DNA of 64,000 nt, taken from positions 3,917 to 67,916 of the forward strand of contig JAEWLJ010000002.1 of the NCBI GenBank assembly GCA_023393455.1, written 5' to 3'. Shown here in pieces: positions 43,038 to 50,768 of this stretch. Numbering within the stretch: position 1 is the stretch's first letter; each line of letters starts with the position of its first letter. This DNA is from Methanobacteriota archaeon (lineage in GTDB: Archaea; Halobacteriota; Methanomicrobia; Methanomicrobiales; Methanoculleaceae). A model generated the notes under the pieces. That model was not told where the DNA came from and did not search any database. It saw only the letters and a list, made by a program, of their open reading frames with translations. Made by a program: the position numbers and the translations under genes.

Positions 43038-45407
43038 TCACGTCACCCGCACGCCGAGGCATGCCGCCGCCTTCCTGAAGGCCTCTGTCCATCGTCCTGT
43101 ACCCCCATCGCGGCGCTCCCGCACCATCGCATAGTGCCCGCGCATCCCGACGCAGAACTTCCAGCTCTCCTCAAGGGTGAGCGGCAAAGGAAATATCTTT
43201 GCGCACTCAAAGATGCGGGAGACCTCCTCGAGCGGGGCGGGGTCGTCCGGCCGGGCAGCCGCCGCCCGGAGCGCGAGCGTGATCCGCCTGCTCGCCGCCG
43301 CCCCGAGGGACGCGAGATCGGCCTCGATGACCTCTCGCCGCATCTCCTCCGCGAGCGCGAGCGACCGCTCCGGATCAGGGCACCCCTCTTCGATCATCGC
43401 GAGCAGCCGGACCACGCGGGCGTGCGCCAGAAGGCGGGCGGCGGCTCCCGGTAGGGGAATCCCGAGGTCGTCGAGCGCTTCGATCGTCGCCGCCGAGTCG
43501 CGATAGACCGCACAGACGGCCTCTCCGATACCGGGCGCGATCTCGCCGACGATCCTCCACCGCTCCTCCCCGGAGAGGTCTTGCGCGGTGTAGACCCGGG
43601 AGAAGGTCCAACGTATCGCCCCGGCCGGATCGTAGTTCTCCCACGCCGCCCGGAGCGCCTCCCCGCCGCCGTCCTCGCGCACGCCGATGACGACCCGGTC
43701 GATCCCGGAGAAGCACACGGCCGTATCGAAGAGCCCCTCTTTTCCCGTCGCCCGCGACCGCACCCAGACGGTCCCGAGGATGCGGCGCTCTTTTGCATTC
43801 AAGCGATACGACCAGTCTCCATGAACGGCGTACATCCCCGACGCAGCCGCGGGGTGTTCGATGCCGAAGAGCGCGTAGAGCGCCGCACCGGCCGCCACCC
43901 GGGAGAGATCGACCGCTGCCGACCGGACCAGGACGTCATAGACCTCCGCTCCGGTCGCGTAGCGCGGATCGTTCACCGGAGCGCGGCGGAGGATCTCGAC
44001 GAACGTCGCCTCGATATCGAGGTCGAGAACCTGACGGGCGATATCCATAGCCCTTTTTGCGTGCCGCATCACCTGGACGCTCCCCGGCTCGGTGATGTCG
44101 TCGAAGAACCAGCCGCAGCTCGTCTGCATCAGCATCGCCTGCCGCTCCAGTTCAAGCAGGGCAAGCACCCGCCGCCGCTCTCCGGCATCGATGCCGAAGG
44201 GCGCGTGCCGGGAGAAGAACGCCGTCACGGACTCGTCCGACCACCGGCCGAGGAGGAGTTCGACGGCGTCGTCGCGGGCCTCCGCCGGGTCGCGGACGAG
44301 AAGAGCGAGCGCCTCCTCCGACCGGGGAGCGAGAGCGTCCCTGACCATCTCGATCGCCTCCCGGAGCGGTCCGCGCCACGCCTGCGACCACCCGGGCTCT
44401 TTTCCGGTATGGCACCCGCACTCTCCCCGCCATCGTTCAATGCCGTGAGCGCAGCTCCACGATGTCTCAGCGCGGAGACGCGCCTCGTGCGTGGGCGGGT
44501 GGGCGTCGAGGTACTCGCCGTAGACCGTGAGGCGAACGCCGCGGTGCGCCTCGATGGCTTCAAGGCAGCGGGCGAGCGCCATCTCCCCGAACTTCCGGTG
44601 GTGGCCGTAGGTCTCGGCATCGGTTGCGATATGCACAAGTTCCGGCCGGTCGCTCTCCGGGGAGAAGGCGTCGAGCAACCGTCCGGCGAACCGCTGCCCG
44701 TCGGAGAGCAGGTCGCCGAACGCGACGTCGCGGGCGATCGTCCCGTCGTAGAAGAAGACGGCTATGCTTCGCCCGGAAGGGAGCCGGCAGAGGTAGGGCA
44801 TCCTCGTCTCGACCCCCCCGCCGGAGACGTCCGTCCAGCCTTCCTCCCCGATCGCCCGCACGCCTGCGGCCTGGTGGGGGGCGAGGATGGTGAACCGGAT
44901 CCCCGCCGCCGCCAGCGCCTCCAGGGATTCGGTATCGACCGCCGTCTCCGGGAGCCACATCCCCTCAGGCATCCTCCCGAACCTCGAAACAAAGTCGCGG
45001 ACTCCCCAGGCGACCTGGGTCCGTTTGTCCCGCCGGGTCGAGATGGGCATGATGGTGTGGTTGTAGCAGCAGGCGATTGCAGAACCGTGGCCGCCGTAGC
45101 GCTCCCGGCTCTCCCGGTCGGCGTCGAGGATCGCGCCGTAGACCTCCGGGCGGTGCCGCTCGAGCCAGGATAAGAGCGTCGGTGCGGCCGTGAAACTGAT
45201 CCGTGCATAATTGTTCACGAGGTCCTCGATCAGCCCCTCGCCGTCGAGGATGCGTGCGGCGGTGTTCGGGGCGTAGCACTCCGCGGTCACCCGCTCGTTC
45301 CAGTCGTGGTAGGGAGCGGCCGACCGCTGCACCTCAACCTCCCCGAGCCAGGGGTTTTCCCTCGGGGGCTGGTAGAAGTGGCCGTGGATGCAGACAGCGC
45401 GATCCAT
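43038..45407 (-). CDS. GH57 glycoside hydrolase with DUF3536
   Basis: 789 residues from the ATG at 45407, 2 nt after the glgB stop. N-terminal GH57 barrel: VCIHGHFYQPPRENPW, HTIMPISTRRDKRTQVAWG, GMWLPETAVDTESL (catalytic glutamate region) and ATDAETYGHHRKFGE (catalytic aspartate region). The C-terminal 400 residues are the helical DUF3536 domain (FFSRHAPFGIDAGERRRVL). Relatives are called alpha-amylase/alpha-mannosidase, but substrate is unproven; context says an intracellular alpha-glucan. Confidence 0.92.
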   Translation of the reverse strand: MDRAVCIHGHFYQPPRENPWLGEVEVQRSAAPYHDWNERVTAECYAPNTAARILDGEGLIEDLVNNYARISFTAAPTLLSWLERHRPEVYGAILDADRESRERYGGHGSAIACCYNHTIMPISTRRDKRTQVAWGVRDFVSRFGRMPEGMWLPETAVDTESLEALAAAGIRFTILAPHQAAGVRAIGEEGWTDVSGGGVETRMPYLCRLPSGRSIAVFFYDGTIARDVAFGDLLSDGQRFAGRLLDAFSPESDRPELVHIATDAETYGHHRKFGEMALARCLEAIEAHRGVRLTVYGEYLDAHPPTHEARLRAETSWSCAHGIERWRGECGCHTGKEPGWSQAWRGPLREAIEMVRDALAPRSEEALALLVRDPAEARDDAVELLLGRWSDESVTAFFSRHAPFGIDAGERRRVLALLELERQAMLMQTSCGWFFDDITEPGSVQVMRHAKRAMDIARQVLDLDIEATFVEILRRAPVNDPRYATGAEVYDVLVRSAAVDLSRVAAGAALYALFGIEHPAAASGMYAVHGDWSYRLNAKERRILGTVWVRSRATGKEGLFDTAVCFSGIDRVVIGVREDGGGEALRAAWENYDPAGAIRWTFSRVYTAQDLSGEERWRIVGEIAPGIGEAVCAVYRDSAATIEALDDLGIPLPGAAARLLAHARVVRLLAMIEEGCPDPERSLALAEEMRREVIEADLASLGAAASRRITLALRAAAARPDDPAPLEEVSRIFECAKIFPLPLTLEESWKFCVGMRGHYAMVRERRDGGTGRWTEAFRKAAACLGVRVT

Positions 45408-45409
45408 CG

Positions 45410-47338
45410 TCACGCCCCCTCGGGGGTGAAGACGACCGCCGCGAGCGGGGGCAGGGTGAGCGGGAGCGACCACGGCCGGCCATGTACCGGCACCTGCTCC
45501 GCTTCCACCCCACCGAGGTTCCCGACGCCGCTCCCGCCGTACTCGGTCGCATCGCTGTTGAGCACCTCTTTCCAGAACCCGCCGAACGGGACGCCGACCC
45601 GGTAGTCGTAGCGCGGCACCGGGGTGAAGTTGCAGGCGACCAGAGCGACGTCGTCGGCCGACCGCCCCCGCCGCAGGTAGGCGACGACGCTCTTCTCGAC
45701 GTCCGAGAAGTCGACCCACTCGAACCCAGCCGGATCGGCGTCCCGCTCGTAGAGGGCGGGCAGGCGGCGGTAGAGGCGATTCAAGTCGGCGACCCACCGG
45801 AGGATCCCCTGGTGCGGGGCGTACTCCAGGAGGCGCCACTCAAGCCCGGTCTCGTGGCTCCACTCCGACCACTGCCCGAACTCCCCGCCCATGAAGAGGA
45901 GTTTCTTTCCAGGGTGCGTGAACATGTACCCGAAGAGCAGACGGAGGTTCGCCCGTTTACGCCACTCGTCGCCGGGCATCTTCCCGATGAGCGAACTTTT
46001 CTCGTGAACGACCTCGTCGTGCGAGAGGGGGAGGACGTAACGCTCGGAGAACGCGTACCATATGCTGAACGTCAGGAGATCGGGGCGGTACTTCCTAAAG
46101 ACCGGGTCGAGCGTGAAGTAATCCAGCGTATCGTGCATCCAGCCCATGTTCCACTTCAGGTCGAACCCGAGCCCCCCGGTCGCGGTCGGGGCGGTCACCC
46201 CCGGCCAGGCGGTCGCCTCCTCGGCGATGACGAGGACGTCGGGGAAGTTTGCGTGGACGGTCTCGTTCACCTTCCGCAGGAAACTCATCGACTCGAGGTC
46301 CTCCCGCCCGCCGTAGGCGTTCGGCGTCCACTCCCCGGCGCTCCGGGCGTAGTCGAGGTAGAGCATCGACGAGACCGCATCCACCCGGAGGCCGTCCGCG
46401 TGGTAGCGTTCGAGCCAGAAGACGGCGCTGCTCGTGAGGAACGACCGGACCTCGTTCCTCGCGAGATTGAAGACGTAACTCTTCCATTCCGGGTGGTAGC
46501 GCCGGCCGGGGAGGGCGTGCTCGTAGAGGTAGGTGCCGTCGAAGTAAGAGAGGCCGTAGCCGTCGGAAGGGAAGTGGGACGGCACCCAGTCGAGGATCAC
46601 CCCGATCCCGCGGTGGTGGAGATGGTCGACGAGGTGCATGAACTCCTGCGGGGTGCCGTACCTGCTCGTGGGGGCGAAGTAGCCGAGCGTCTGGTAGCCC
46701 CAGGAGGGATAGAACGGGTGCTCCATCACCGGAAGGAACTCGACGTGGGTGAACCCCGTCTCAAGCAGGTGGTCGGCGAGTTCGGTTGCGAGGTCCCGGT
46801 AGTTATTGCACCGCCGTTCCCCCTCCTGCATCCGCCACGAACCGAGATGGACCTCGTAGACCGATATCGGGGCGTCCGGTGTGTTCACCTCCTCCCGGCA
46901 GCGCATCCACGCCCGGTCTCGCCAGGCGTAGGAGAGATCCCAGACGACGGACGCGGTCTTCGGCGGAACCTCCCAGAAGCGGGCGAACGGATCGCCTTTC
47001 TCCACGCAGTAATCGCGGTACCTGCTCCGGATATGGTATTTATAGAGCGCCCCGTGACCGATATCCGGGACGAACCCCTCCCAGATGCCTGAGTCGTCGC
47101 CCCGCACCGTGAGCGGGTCTTCTCCCGCCCTCCACCCATTGAAGTCCCCGATGACCGAGACTTCGGCGGCGTTCGGCGCCCAGACGGAGAAGAACGTCCC
47201 CTGCACACCGTCGGCGACGGCGAGATGTGTCCCCAGCTTCTCGTAGAGGCGGGAGTGGTTCCCCTGCCGGAAGAGGTAGACGTCGTAATCGGTGACGAGG
47301 CTCCCGGTCTTCGTGATATCGGGCAACGCCTGCTGCAC
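45410..47338 (-). CDS. glgB: 1,4-alpha-glucan branching enzyme (GH13)
   Basis: 642 residues with the CBM48-like N-terminal domain (FSVWAPNAAEVSVIGDFNGW) and GH13 core: region I ILDWVPSHFP, region II GLRVDAVSSMLYLDY (nucleophile D), region III VIAEEATAWPG (acid/base E) and region IV LPLSHDEVVHEKSS. The C-terminal domain has VALVACNFTPVPR. It adds alpha-1,6 branches to the growing glucan. Start ATG at 47338, 4 nt after the glycosyltransferase stop. Confidence 0.95.
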   Translation of the reverse strand: MQQALPDITKTGSLVTDYDVYLFRQGNHSRLYEKLGTHLAVADGVQGTFFSVWAPNAAEVSVIGDFNGWRAGEDPLTVRGDDSGIWEGFVPDIGHGALYKYHIRSRYRDYCVEKGDPFARFWEVPPKTASVVWDLSYAWRDRAWMRCREEVNTPDAPISVYEVHLGSWRMQEGERRCNNYRDLATELADHLLETGFTHVEFLPVMEHPFYPSWGYQTLGYFAPTSRYGTPQEFMHLVDHLHHRGIGVILDWVPSHFPSDGYGLSYFDGTYLYEHALPGRRYHPEWKSYVFNLARNEVRSFLTSSAVFWLERYHADGLRVDAVSSMLYLDYARSAGEWTPNAYGGREDLESMSFLRKVNETVHANFPDVLVIAEEATAWPGVTAPTATGGLGFDLKWNMGWMHDTLDYFTLDPVFRKYRPDLLTFSIWYAFSERYVLPLSHDEVVHEKSSLIGKMPGDEWRKRANLRLLFGYMFTHPGKKLLFMGGEFGQWSEWSHETGLEWRLLEYAPHQGILRWVADLNRLYRRLPALYERDADPAGFEWVDFSDVEKSVVAYLRRGRSADDVALVACNFTPVPRYDYRVGVPFGGFWKEVLNSDATEYGGSGVGNLGGVEAEQVPVHGRPWSLPLTLPPLAAVVFTPEGA

Positions 47339-47342
47339 GCTC

Positions 47343-48515
47343 TCACCCGACCCGGTGGTCTTCGTCGCGGTCCGTCCGGATGACCTCCGCGTAGACGCCG
47401 AGCATCCGTTCGCTGACGACGCTCCACCTGAACCTCTCCATCACTTTCCTCCGCCCGGCTTTCCCGAGTCTCTGCATGGAGGCCGGGTCGTCGATGAGGT
47501 GGCAGATCCCCCAGGCGATCGAGTCCGGCCGGACGGGAACTTTGATACCGTTCCTGAAGTTATCGATGTTCTCGGCGAGCCCCCCGACATCGGTCGCGAC
47601 GACACAGCGCTCCGCGCTCCAGGCCTCCGTGAGGACGAGCCCGAAGGGTTCGTTCCTGCTTGGTATGACGACGAGGTCGCAGGCGTTCAGGAGCCGGATA
47701 TGCTCCTCATCGGAGACGTAGCCGAGGAACTGCACGGGAAGACCGTGCGCCATTCCCTCCAGGTAACCGCGCATATCCCCGGTGCCGGCGAAGAGGAACT
47801 GCACGTCCCAGCGTTTGGCCAGGATATCGGGTATGGCCTGCATCAAGAGATCGGGCCCCTTCTGGTAGGTGAGGCGTCCGACGAAGAGGACGACGGGCGC
47901 GAGCGGGTGGATACCGTAGTGCTTCTTCACCTCGCCCGGGTCGACCCTGGTGCGGTAGGCAGAAGGGTCGATCCCGTTCGGAATGACGGTGATCTTCCAT
48001 CCCGGGACGTTATAGAGCCACATCACCTCGGTCTTCGTCGAGTTCGAGACGGTCGTGACCGCCTTTGCGATGTAGCCCCCATACCACTCTTTGCCCGATA
48101 TCTCCTGAAACTCCCACCAGCCCCCGAAGTTCCCCCCGTGCCGCCCATACTCGGTCGAGTGGTAGGAGAGGACGGTGTTTCGGTCACGGAGGGCGTGCAG
48201 CGCCTCCACGACATGCCAGTCGTGGAAGTGGAGGATGTCGAAAGCCGGGGTGTCGCAGGCACGGAAGGCATCCACGAGCATGTTGCTCATGGTCCTGCAG
48301 TACTCGACGATGTTGTCGCCATAGGGAAGGCAGTAGTGGTAGTGGACGTTATTGATCGCCGCGTCGTCTCCCTCTCCCCGCGTGAAGAAATGGACCTCGT
48401 GCCCCTTCTGTGCGAGGCGTTCGGCGAGGTGGGTCGCTGCCGGCGCAAGGCCGCCCACCTTGAACGTGGCATTGAGCGACTCCCAGCAGAAGAATGCTAA
48501 CTTAAGCGTTTCCAT
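47343..48515 (-). CDS. Glycosyltransferase family 4/5, probable glycogen synthase
   Basis: 390 residues, GT-B fold. The N-terminus FCWESLNATFKVGGLAPAAT shows the KVGGLA donor loop of glycogen synthases. The C-terminal half has NGIDPSAYR, LFVGRLTYQKGPDLL and the retaining E-x7-E motif PSRNEPFGLVLTEAW. It probably adds glucose from a nucleotide sugar to the glucan; ADP- versus UDP-glucose cannot be told. It overlaps the upstream GH57 gene by 19 nt, linking synthesis and trimming. Confidence 0.9.
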   Translation of the reverse strand: METLKLAFFCWESLNATFKVGGLAPAATHLAERLAQKGHEVHFFTRGEGDDAAINNVHYHYCLPYGDNIVEYCRTMSNMLVDAFRACDTPAFDILHFHDWHVVEALHALRDRNTVLSYHSTEYGRHGGNFGGWWEFQEISGKEWYGGYIAKAVTTVSNSTKTEVMWLYNVPGWKITVIPNGIDPSAYRTRVDPGEVKKHYGIHPLAPVVLFVGRLTYQKGPDLLMQAIPDILAKRWDVQFLFAGTGDMRGYLEGMAHGLPVQFLGYVSDEEHIRLLNACDLVVIPSRNEPFGLVLTEAWSAERCVVATDVGGLAENIDNFRNGIKVPVRPDSIAWGICHLIDDPASMQRLGKAGRRKVMERFRWSVVSERMLGVYAEVIRTDRDEDHRVG

Positions 48516-49951
48516 AGTTTGTTGATCCTCTTCTGAATCATCGTTCGGAGTCTCGTGCGGTCGGAGATACCCCAGATCTTCTGCGCCAGTTGCGTATCAC
48601 CGATGACCTGGGCGATCCAGCGGTTGAAGTCCTCCCGCTCCACGTGGTACCGGATGACATCGTCCGGGGCAAACTCGAGCATATTTGCAAGTTCCTGGAG
48701 ACTGTGGGCGGCGTACCCGGCCGGCCGGTCATAGGACGAGAAGTAGAACGCCTTATCCGGGGGGACGCAGCGGAGCGAGAGAGCGGCCTTGGGCGACCGG
48801 GCGATGGTTGCAGACCGTTCCTCGGCGTGCGAGAGGATCCGCATGAATGAGGCGAAGTAGTCGTAGGTCGCCTGGTGGCTGACGGCGTGGAGCGGCTTTC
48901 CGCACGAGGTCGAGCGCATGGCCATCCGGCGAATATGCTCGGTCTCAAGGAGGCAGCGCCAGATCTCCGCGTCTGTCACCAGGCCCCCGGCCTCCTCGAG
49001 CGCCTCGAGGGCGGACTGCTGCATGATGGTCCTCTGCCGGCCCGGCAAGCCGGTCGGGTCGCCTGTCTCCCCGATCTCCTCGTGCGGTGGAAGCCGGGCG
49101 GCGTCTGAGGGGCGTACGGTCTCTATCCCCTCCGCCGCGAGGGCGGACGGGAGCGCACGCAGGAACTCGAGGATGCCCGCTTCGGGGCCGATGAAGTCCC
49201 CGAAGATGCGGTAGTCGAGGAAGAGCGTGATGCAGTCGCCGGGGGATACGGAGAGCCACCCCGCATACTGGTCGGCCATCAGCGGCCACTTGTCCCACCC
49301 CCGCCACGGAAACCGTACGGCGATATCGTCGGAGAGGTCGCAGTGGGTGACGAGGACCGGGAGGCCCCGGTAGGTGTAGGTGTGGTTTGGGTCCCTCTCA
49401 AGAGCAGGGCCTTCGCCTCCCTCGATGATGGCCGCCTCAATTCCGGCCCCGGCAAGCGCCTCTGCGGTGGTCGGGGTGATCGGGTAGTCGGTATGCGCAA
49501 ACGTGGTCGGCGTGACCGAGAAGTGCTCCTTCATCAGGTTCCGGTGCATGAGAAGTTCGTCCGTGAACTCCGTGAGATCGGTGAACTGTCCGGCGACGCT
49601 GTGATGGTAGGTCTGGGCGAGGAGTTCGACGTTAGGGTGGGTGGCCGCACGGGAGAGGAGGTCGAGCATCTCCGGGTACCACGCATCGAGGTTCTCCACC
49701 ACCGTTCCGGATATCGCAAAGGCGCACGTAAACCCCTCATCGAGGAGTTCGAGGAGGAGTTCCGTCGTCGGTCGGAAGGAGCGGTCGATGACCTCCCCCA
49801 GGTCTTCCTTCGCGTCAGGGTTAAAGTAACTCTCTTTTACGTTTCTCTTTCCCTTTACCAGATCAGGTAAAAACCCGGGGTTAAGGTAGCAGGGATAATG
49901 AATATCGAATCCCAGACAGACCTTCGGTGGATTTAAGCCCTCGCCCGTCAT
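48497..49951 (-). CDS. GH57 alpha-amylase-type enzyme
   Basis: 484 residues from an ATG at 49951, which lies 27 nt after a TATA box and therefore probably starts a leaderless mRNA. The GH57 barrel shows VCLGFDIHYPCYLNPGF, TCAFAISGTVVENLDAW, LLAQTYHHSVAG, FAHTDYPITP and LFLDYRIFGDFIG. It lacks a signal peptide, so it acts in the cytoplasm on alpha-glucan. First gene of the glucan operon. Confidence 0.9.
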   Translation of the reverse strand: MTGEGLNPPKVCLGFDIHYPCYLNPGFLPDLVKGKRNVKESYFNPDAKEDLGEVIDRSFRPTTELLLELLDEGFTCAFAISGTVVENLDAWYPEMLDLLSRAATHPNVELLAQTYHHSVAGQFTDLTEFTDELLMHRNLMKEHFSVTPTTFAHTDYPITPTTAEALAGAGIEAAIIEGGEGPALERDPNHTYTYRGLPVLVTHCDLSDDIAVRFPWRGWDKWPLMADQYAGWLSVSPGDCITLFLDYRIFGDFIGPEAGILEFLRALPSALAAEGIETVRPSDAARLPPHEEIGETGDPTGLPGRQRTIMQQSALEALEEAGGLVTDAEIWRCLLETEHIRRMAMRSTSCGKPLHAVSHQATYDYFASFMRILSHAEERSATIARSPKAALSLRCVPPDKAFYFSSYDRPAGYAAHSLQELANMLEFAPDDVIRYHVEREDFNRWIAQVIGDTQLAQKIWGISDRTRLRTMIQKRINKLWKRLS

Positions 49952-49973
49952 CGGTGGTAGATGTCCGTTTCCG

Positions 49974-49982
49974 TATATAAAT
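49974..49982 (-). promoter_or_regulatory. TATA box of the alpha-glucan operon
   Basis: ATTTATATA on the minus strand with its centre about 27 nt from the ATG at 49951, the classical archaeal spacing for a leaderless start. Confidence 0.65.
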
Positions 49983-50070
49983 GTCGTCGACGTGGAATGC
50001 CCGCCGACCCTTAGGCCCTTTCCGTGCTCCGATACCCGGGAAGCTGGCAACCGTCATCCCCGGAGCGGAT

Positions 50071-50365
50071 CGAGGCATCCGCAATACCCTTGCGGAAGCA
50101 CGGTCAAGAGCCTATTCTGCTGTTAATTCCGCTATGGTTGAGGCTTACTGGGAGATCGGGCGGCAGATAGATGAAACCGTTGGTGAACGCGCCGAATATG
50201 GAAAAAGGTCTGCTGAGATATTCGGCGGGGCAGTTGACTTCAGAGTTTGGTAAAGGCTTTGATGAAACCAGTTTACGCCGTGCGTCAATTTTTCAAGACA
50301 TTTCCAATTCGTGCTACAGTGTGGCACGAATTGAGTTGGTCGCACTATCGCCTGCTTGACGTCAT
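50071..50365 (+). pseudogene. Degraded YhcG/DUF1016 N-terminal domain
   Basis: Pieces of DUF1016_N appear in three successive frames: TLAEARSRAYSAVNSAMVEA then WEIGRQIDE; LLRYSAGQLTSEFGKGFDET; and QFFKTFPIRATVWHELSWSH then YRLL. The order matches intact YhcG proteins such as 8791-9945. At least two frameshifts and the loss of the nuclease domain make it a relic. Confidence 0.8.
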
Positions 50366-50768
50366 CCCAAAAAGATCTATGAATCTTCCGTACACCCTGA
50401 TCGGAACACTCACCTCCGAGGTTTCTACCATCTGAACTATATCCTGGGCAAGGAGGGTGAAACGGCTTCCCATCGGGTATCGCCACGCGGGGGGGAGGGA
50501 TCGGGAGGGGGTGTCCCCCTCCCGGCAAAGGAATTTTGGGACAATCTCTTTCAAAACACTCGCCCACGATTAAAACAAGTAGGATTCAATGAAGTCAAGC
50601 GAGAGATAGAACTCCCCGTGTCACACCAGGCGTTCATTATTAGGTATGAAGGAGGGGGACGTCCGCATCTTCACTTTTGTAGTCGGGTGGCTGGACTTAT
50701 TCAACACAACCCCCACCAAAACATTCTAAAGAGACCTCTCCCGATCACCCTCCAGGAAGTGTGGCTGC
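50366..50768. other. Intergenic stretch with a possible coding relic and a G-run hairpin
   Basis: The repeat beginning ACGGCTTCCCATCGG at 50462 continues to GTATCGCCACG and is followed by the hairpin GGGAGGGG-GTGT-CCCCCTCCC (50503-50523). After it, a plus-strand frame reads KEFWDNLFQNTRPRLKQVGF and continues to HQAFIIRYEGGGRPHLHF; this looks protein-like but has no start and matches nothing I know. Confidence 0.4.

Noticed and set aside
50400..50760. Possible restriction-enzyme fragment after the YhcG relic
   Set aside because: A protein-like stretch exists, but there is no start, no known motif and no partner gene, so it is reported only as unassigned.
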